64,000 nt of DNA, taken from contig DIDP01000011.1 of NCBI GenBank assembly GCA_002418205.1, positions 1 through 64,000 of the forward strand, read 5' to 3'. The DNA comes from Anaerolineales bacterium UBA5797 (GTDB taxonomy: Bacteria; Chloroflexota; Anaerolineae; Anaerolineales; Villigracilaceae). Each line of letters opens with the position of its first letter. The stretch's first letter is position 1. Both the position numbers and the translations under genes were made by a program. Under the pieces are notes generated by a model, which worked only from the letters and a program-made list of their open reading frames with translations, did no database searches and was not told where the DNA came from. Positions 61,721 to 64,000 of this stretch are shown in pieces.

Positions 61721-62434
61721 TCAATCCCTGCGCCTGCCGCCGAGTCCGCCGACCAGGAAGACGTAATAAAGCAACTGCAATACGGCAGTGATGAGTCCCG
61801 CCACGTAGGTCAACGCGGCGGCGTTCAGTACCTGGTTGACGCCGCGTATCTCCTCCTCGGTGCGAATGATGCCGGTCTGCGCAAGCAGTTGTTTCGCCCG
61901 CGCTGAGGCGTTGAATTCCACGGGCAGGGTTGCCAGTGCGAAGACCGCTCCGCCAGCGAAGAAGAGGACACCCAGCCAGGCGATGGTAATCCCGAGGTTG
62001 CTGGCGCGCAGGAGCAATCCGACCATGATGAGGATCCAGCCGAGGTTGGAGCCGATGTTGACCATGGGGACCAATGCGGCGCGGAACTTCAATGGGAAGT
62101 ATTCCTCGGAGTCCTGCATGGCATGTCCAAGTTCATGGGCGGCGATGGCAACGGCAGCGACCGACGGACTGTTCGAAACGCCGTTGGACAGATACAACGT
62201 CTTGTTGCGCGGATCATAGTGATCGGTGAGCTGTCCTCCCACACCCTGGACCTGCACTCCATAGAGACTGCCGGTGGACAGCAGCCTTTGGGCCGCCTGA
62301 GAACCGGTCAGCCCGCTGGAGGCGCGCACCTGACTCCACTTGCTGTAGGCATGACGCACATACCATGAGGTGATGCCCATCAGGATGAAGGCGGGGATCA
62401 TGAAAATGAGATAGACGGGATCAAAGAAAAACAT
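61721..62434 (-). CDS. membrane zinc metallopeptidase, YugP family
   Basis: A 237-aa integral-membrane protease. It has an N-terminal helix (VYLIFMIPAFILMGITSWYV), the catalytic AAHELGHAMQD with the HEXXH zinc site (near residue 100) and GlN-type follow-up text, and three C-terminal TM segments. The pattern NKTLYLSNGV(S) before the helix is typical of the family (Zn_peptidase_2). It lies 35 bases from the S41 protease on the same strand, so the two may share a transcript in envelope proteolysis. Confidence 0.9.
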   Translation of the reverse strand: MFFFDPVYLIFMIPAFILMGITSWYVRHAYSKWSQVRASSGLTGSQAAQRLLSTGSLYGVQVQGVGGQLTDHYDPRNKTLYLSNGVSNSPSVAAVAIAAHELGHAMQDSEEYFPLKFRAALVPMVNIGSNLGWILIMVGLLLRASNLGITIAWLGVLFFAGGAVFALATLPVEFNASARAKQLLAQTGIIRTEEEIRGVNQVLNAAALTYVAGLITAVLQLLYYVFLVGGLGGRRRD

Positions 62435-62469
62435 TTTGTTCTCCTGGTTTGCTGCCTGAATTATATACG

Positions 62470-63804
62470 TTAACGCGGATTCGGCGTTGCCGTAGCAGGG
62501 ATCGGTTGCGAAGTTGGGATGGCCGTATTGTTTAGAAGGGCGTTCAACGTTTGCACTGCCGCATCCAGTTGGGGGTCGAGGTTGTTATCGAAATCTTCCT
62601 GCGTGATTTCAACATAGACATCGGGCGTGAGTCCGGTGTCCTGGATGAGCCGTTTTTCAGGGGTCAGCCATTCGGCGCTGGTGATGGCAACGGCGCCGCC
62701 ATCCGAAAGCATGTTCACGCTTTGTACGGAGCCTTTGCCGAATGTGATGGTGCCGACCAGTTTGGCGCGGCCATAATCCTGAAGGGCACCTGCCACGATC
62801 TCGGATGCGGAAGCGCTCCCTTCATTGACAAGCACCACCATCGGGATCTTTGTGGCAACTCCAATGCCGGTTGAACGATTCTCCTGCAGGCTCCCGTCGC
62901 CATATTTTTCATAGACCACAATCGTATCATCCGGTAAAAACTCGGATGCCACTGCGATCCCCTGATCGAGATACCCACCGCCGTTGTAGCGCAGGTCCAG
63001 GATCAGGCCATTCGGGTTCTGCGCAAGAAGTTCTTCAAGCGCCTTGCGCAACTCGGAATCGGCCGTATCGCCAAAGGTGTTCAAGCGGACGTAGGCGATC
63101 CCATCCTCCCTCATCTCTGATTCGACCAATGGGGTGGTGATCTTGCCTCGCGTGATGACCACGTCAAACGGTGGTTCGCCATTGCGCCTGATCGTCAATG
63201 TGACCTCGGTGCCGGCGGGACCAAGCACTTTCTGGCGCGCCTCCTCCGGCTGGACACCGGTCATGTCCTCGCCGTCGATGGCAATGACAATATCGTCGGG
63301 TCGGAGGCCCGCCCTGGCGGCAGGCGAATCCTTGATGGGGCTGATGATGGTCAGATACTCGCCGCCGGTGTCAACATAAGCGCCGATCCCTTCGTAATCC
63401 CTGCCATTCAAATGGTCGTTGGTGATCTGCAACTGTTCGGCGTTGTTGTAATAGTTGAGACCGAAGTCGAGGGTCTGCAACATGCCGTTGATGGCGCCCT
63501 GCATGAGTTTGACATCATCCACGGGCTGGGATACGTATTGCGAATGGATCAGGTTCCATGTCTGCCAGAACGGGGAAAAGAGGGTCTGCAGTTCCTTCGG
63601 GGTTGTGGCATTTTGTTCGCTGGATGGCGCGGCCGGGGTCAGCGGGTGGACGAACGTCACTTCGGGGTGCGGGCTGTCACTGAACCCCGGGAACATGCCG
63701 GTTTGGGCGAGCGCATGCCGTGTAACGAAGCCGCCCGCGAAGGAGCCCGTCAGCAGGATGAGCATGACAAACACGCCCAAAATAATTTTCGCTGTCTTAT
63801 TCAC
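62470..63804 (-). CDS. S41 family C-terminal processing peptidase
   Basis: A 444-aa exported tail-specific protease. It has a signal or anchor (AKIILGVFVMLILLTGSFAG), an N-terminal helical domain and a PDZ domain (LTIISPIKDSPAARAGLRPD, then DIVIAIDGEDM). The protease core follows, with GLILDLRYNGGGYLDQGI, the Ser nucleophile in VNEGSASASEI and the Lys in FGKGSVQ. The start is GTG at 63804 with TTGGAGG five bases before it; the longer reading from 63828 covers that ribosome site. A Thr/Pro tail closes the protein. Likely role: cleavage of unfolded or signalling proteins outside the membrane. Confidence 0.9.
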   Translation of the reverse strand: MNKTAKIILGVFVMLILLTGSFAGGFVTRHALAQTGMFPGFSDSPHPEVTFVHPLTPAAPSSEQNATTPKELQTLFSPFWQTWNLIHSQYVSQPVDDVKLMQGAINGMLQTLDFGLNYYNNAEQLQITNDHLNGRDYEGIGAYVDTGGEYLTIISPIKDSPAARAGLRPDDIVIAIDGEDMTGVQPEEARQKVLGPAGTEVTLTIRRNGEPPFDVVITRGKITTPLVESEMREDGIAYVRLNTFGDTADSELRKALEELLAQNPNGLILDLRYNGGGYLDQGIAVASEFLPDDTIVVYEKYGDGSLQENRSTGIGVATKIPMVVLVNEGSASASEIVAGALQDYGRAKLVGTITFGKGSVQSVNMLSDGGAVAITSAEWLTPEKRLIQDTGLTPDVYVEITQEDFDNNLDPQLDAAVQTLNALLNNTAIPTSQPIPATATPNPR

Positions 63805-63930
63805 AAATACCTCCAAAATGCCAGCCATCCGTGCAGGGTGACCGATCTTGCAATAAGATACTATGGCGTGATTAATTTACGCTGAATTTCTGAATTGGTT
63901 TTGTATGAGGTGTGTAAGAACGGCGCCGCC

Positions 63931-64000
63931 TCATTCCTTTTTGTTCTTCCCCTCCAGGTCCTCCATCTTTTGGCGCAGCTCTTCCATGGATTTGCTCGAC
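63931..64000 (-). CDS. C-terminal end of an unidentified gene (partial)
   Basis: The minus strand is open from the window edge to a TGA at 63931-63933, giving 22 residues ending MEELRQKMEDLEGKNKKE. This is a charged helix, probably coiled coil. It runs in the same direction as the S41 gene, about 130 bases upstream of it. The rest lies outside the window. Confidence 0.5.
   Translation of the reverse strand, partial: SSKSMEELRQKMEDLEGKNKKE

Noticed and set aside
1..64000. CRISPR array or cas genes.
   Set aside because: No regularly spaced direct repeats or Cas motifs were seen; the only tandem repeats are inside coding regions.

Overview
The window looks like a chromosomal segment of a member of Chloroflexota, most likely class Anaerolineae. 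This rests on several features: many secreted lipoproteins with Thr/Pro-rich 'TPTPT' linkers after the lipobox, an SLH-anchored surface protein, an LCP ligase, serine/threonine kinase signalling, and fused enzymes such as GlyA-GcvT. Coding is dense, moderately GC-rich and uses TGA as an ordinary stop. No rRNA is visible. One possible tRNA 3' end lies at the extreme left edge.

Layout. 0.2-8.2 kb: a membrane histidine kinase overlapping a DUF11 surface protein, a small secreted protein, an LCP protein, an autoregulated MerR-type regulator and a secreted 5'-nucleotidase. 8.9-12 kb: a large GlyA-GcvT fusion. 12.1-14.6 kb: an ISL3-type insertion sequence (nonsense-mutated transposase) that splits a small ORF just upstream of a coiled-coil repeat gene. 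14.6-24.4 kb: secreted amidohydrolase, beta-helix/SLH surface protein, AMP nucleosidase, membrane Ser/Thr kinase, and a three-gene operon with a large polytopic membrane protein. 24.5-28.3 kb: glutamine synthetase convergent with a tandem phosphofructokinase. 28.4-31 kb: an accessory island of minus-strand cargo genes separated by related repeats, with one frameshifted gene. 31-45 kb: lipoproteins, a PadR-HAAS pair with a clear operator, HutU, an Rrf2 regulator, RadA, DusB, MsrA, a class III cyclase, a TGA-interrupted methyltransferase and small enzymes. 45-64 kb: ClpC, a LOG protein, a hydrolase / VTT-acyltransferase / glycosyltransferase operon, two paralogous membrane-bound regulators, an MrfA-like helicase carrying an HNH domain, an LPG-synthase-like protein, a YugP-type metalloprotease and an S41 protease.

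Functional themes. Much of the window serves the cell envelope: surface anchoring, lipid and glycolipid synthesis, secreted phosphatases and hydrolases, and membrane-tethered signalling. Core metabolism appears as one-carbon flow (GlyA-GcvT), nitrogen assimilation (GlnA), glycolysis (tandem PFK) and histidine degradation (HutU). Strong hairpins separate most transcription units.

The main candidates for something new are: the methyltransferase whose in-frame TGA is followed by a bSECIS-like hairpin; the HNH insertion in the MrfA-like helicase; the pair of multi-TM/GAF/HTH regulators; the tandem PFK with an inactivated second half; and the repeat-separated cargo island at 28.4-31 kb.
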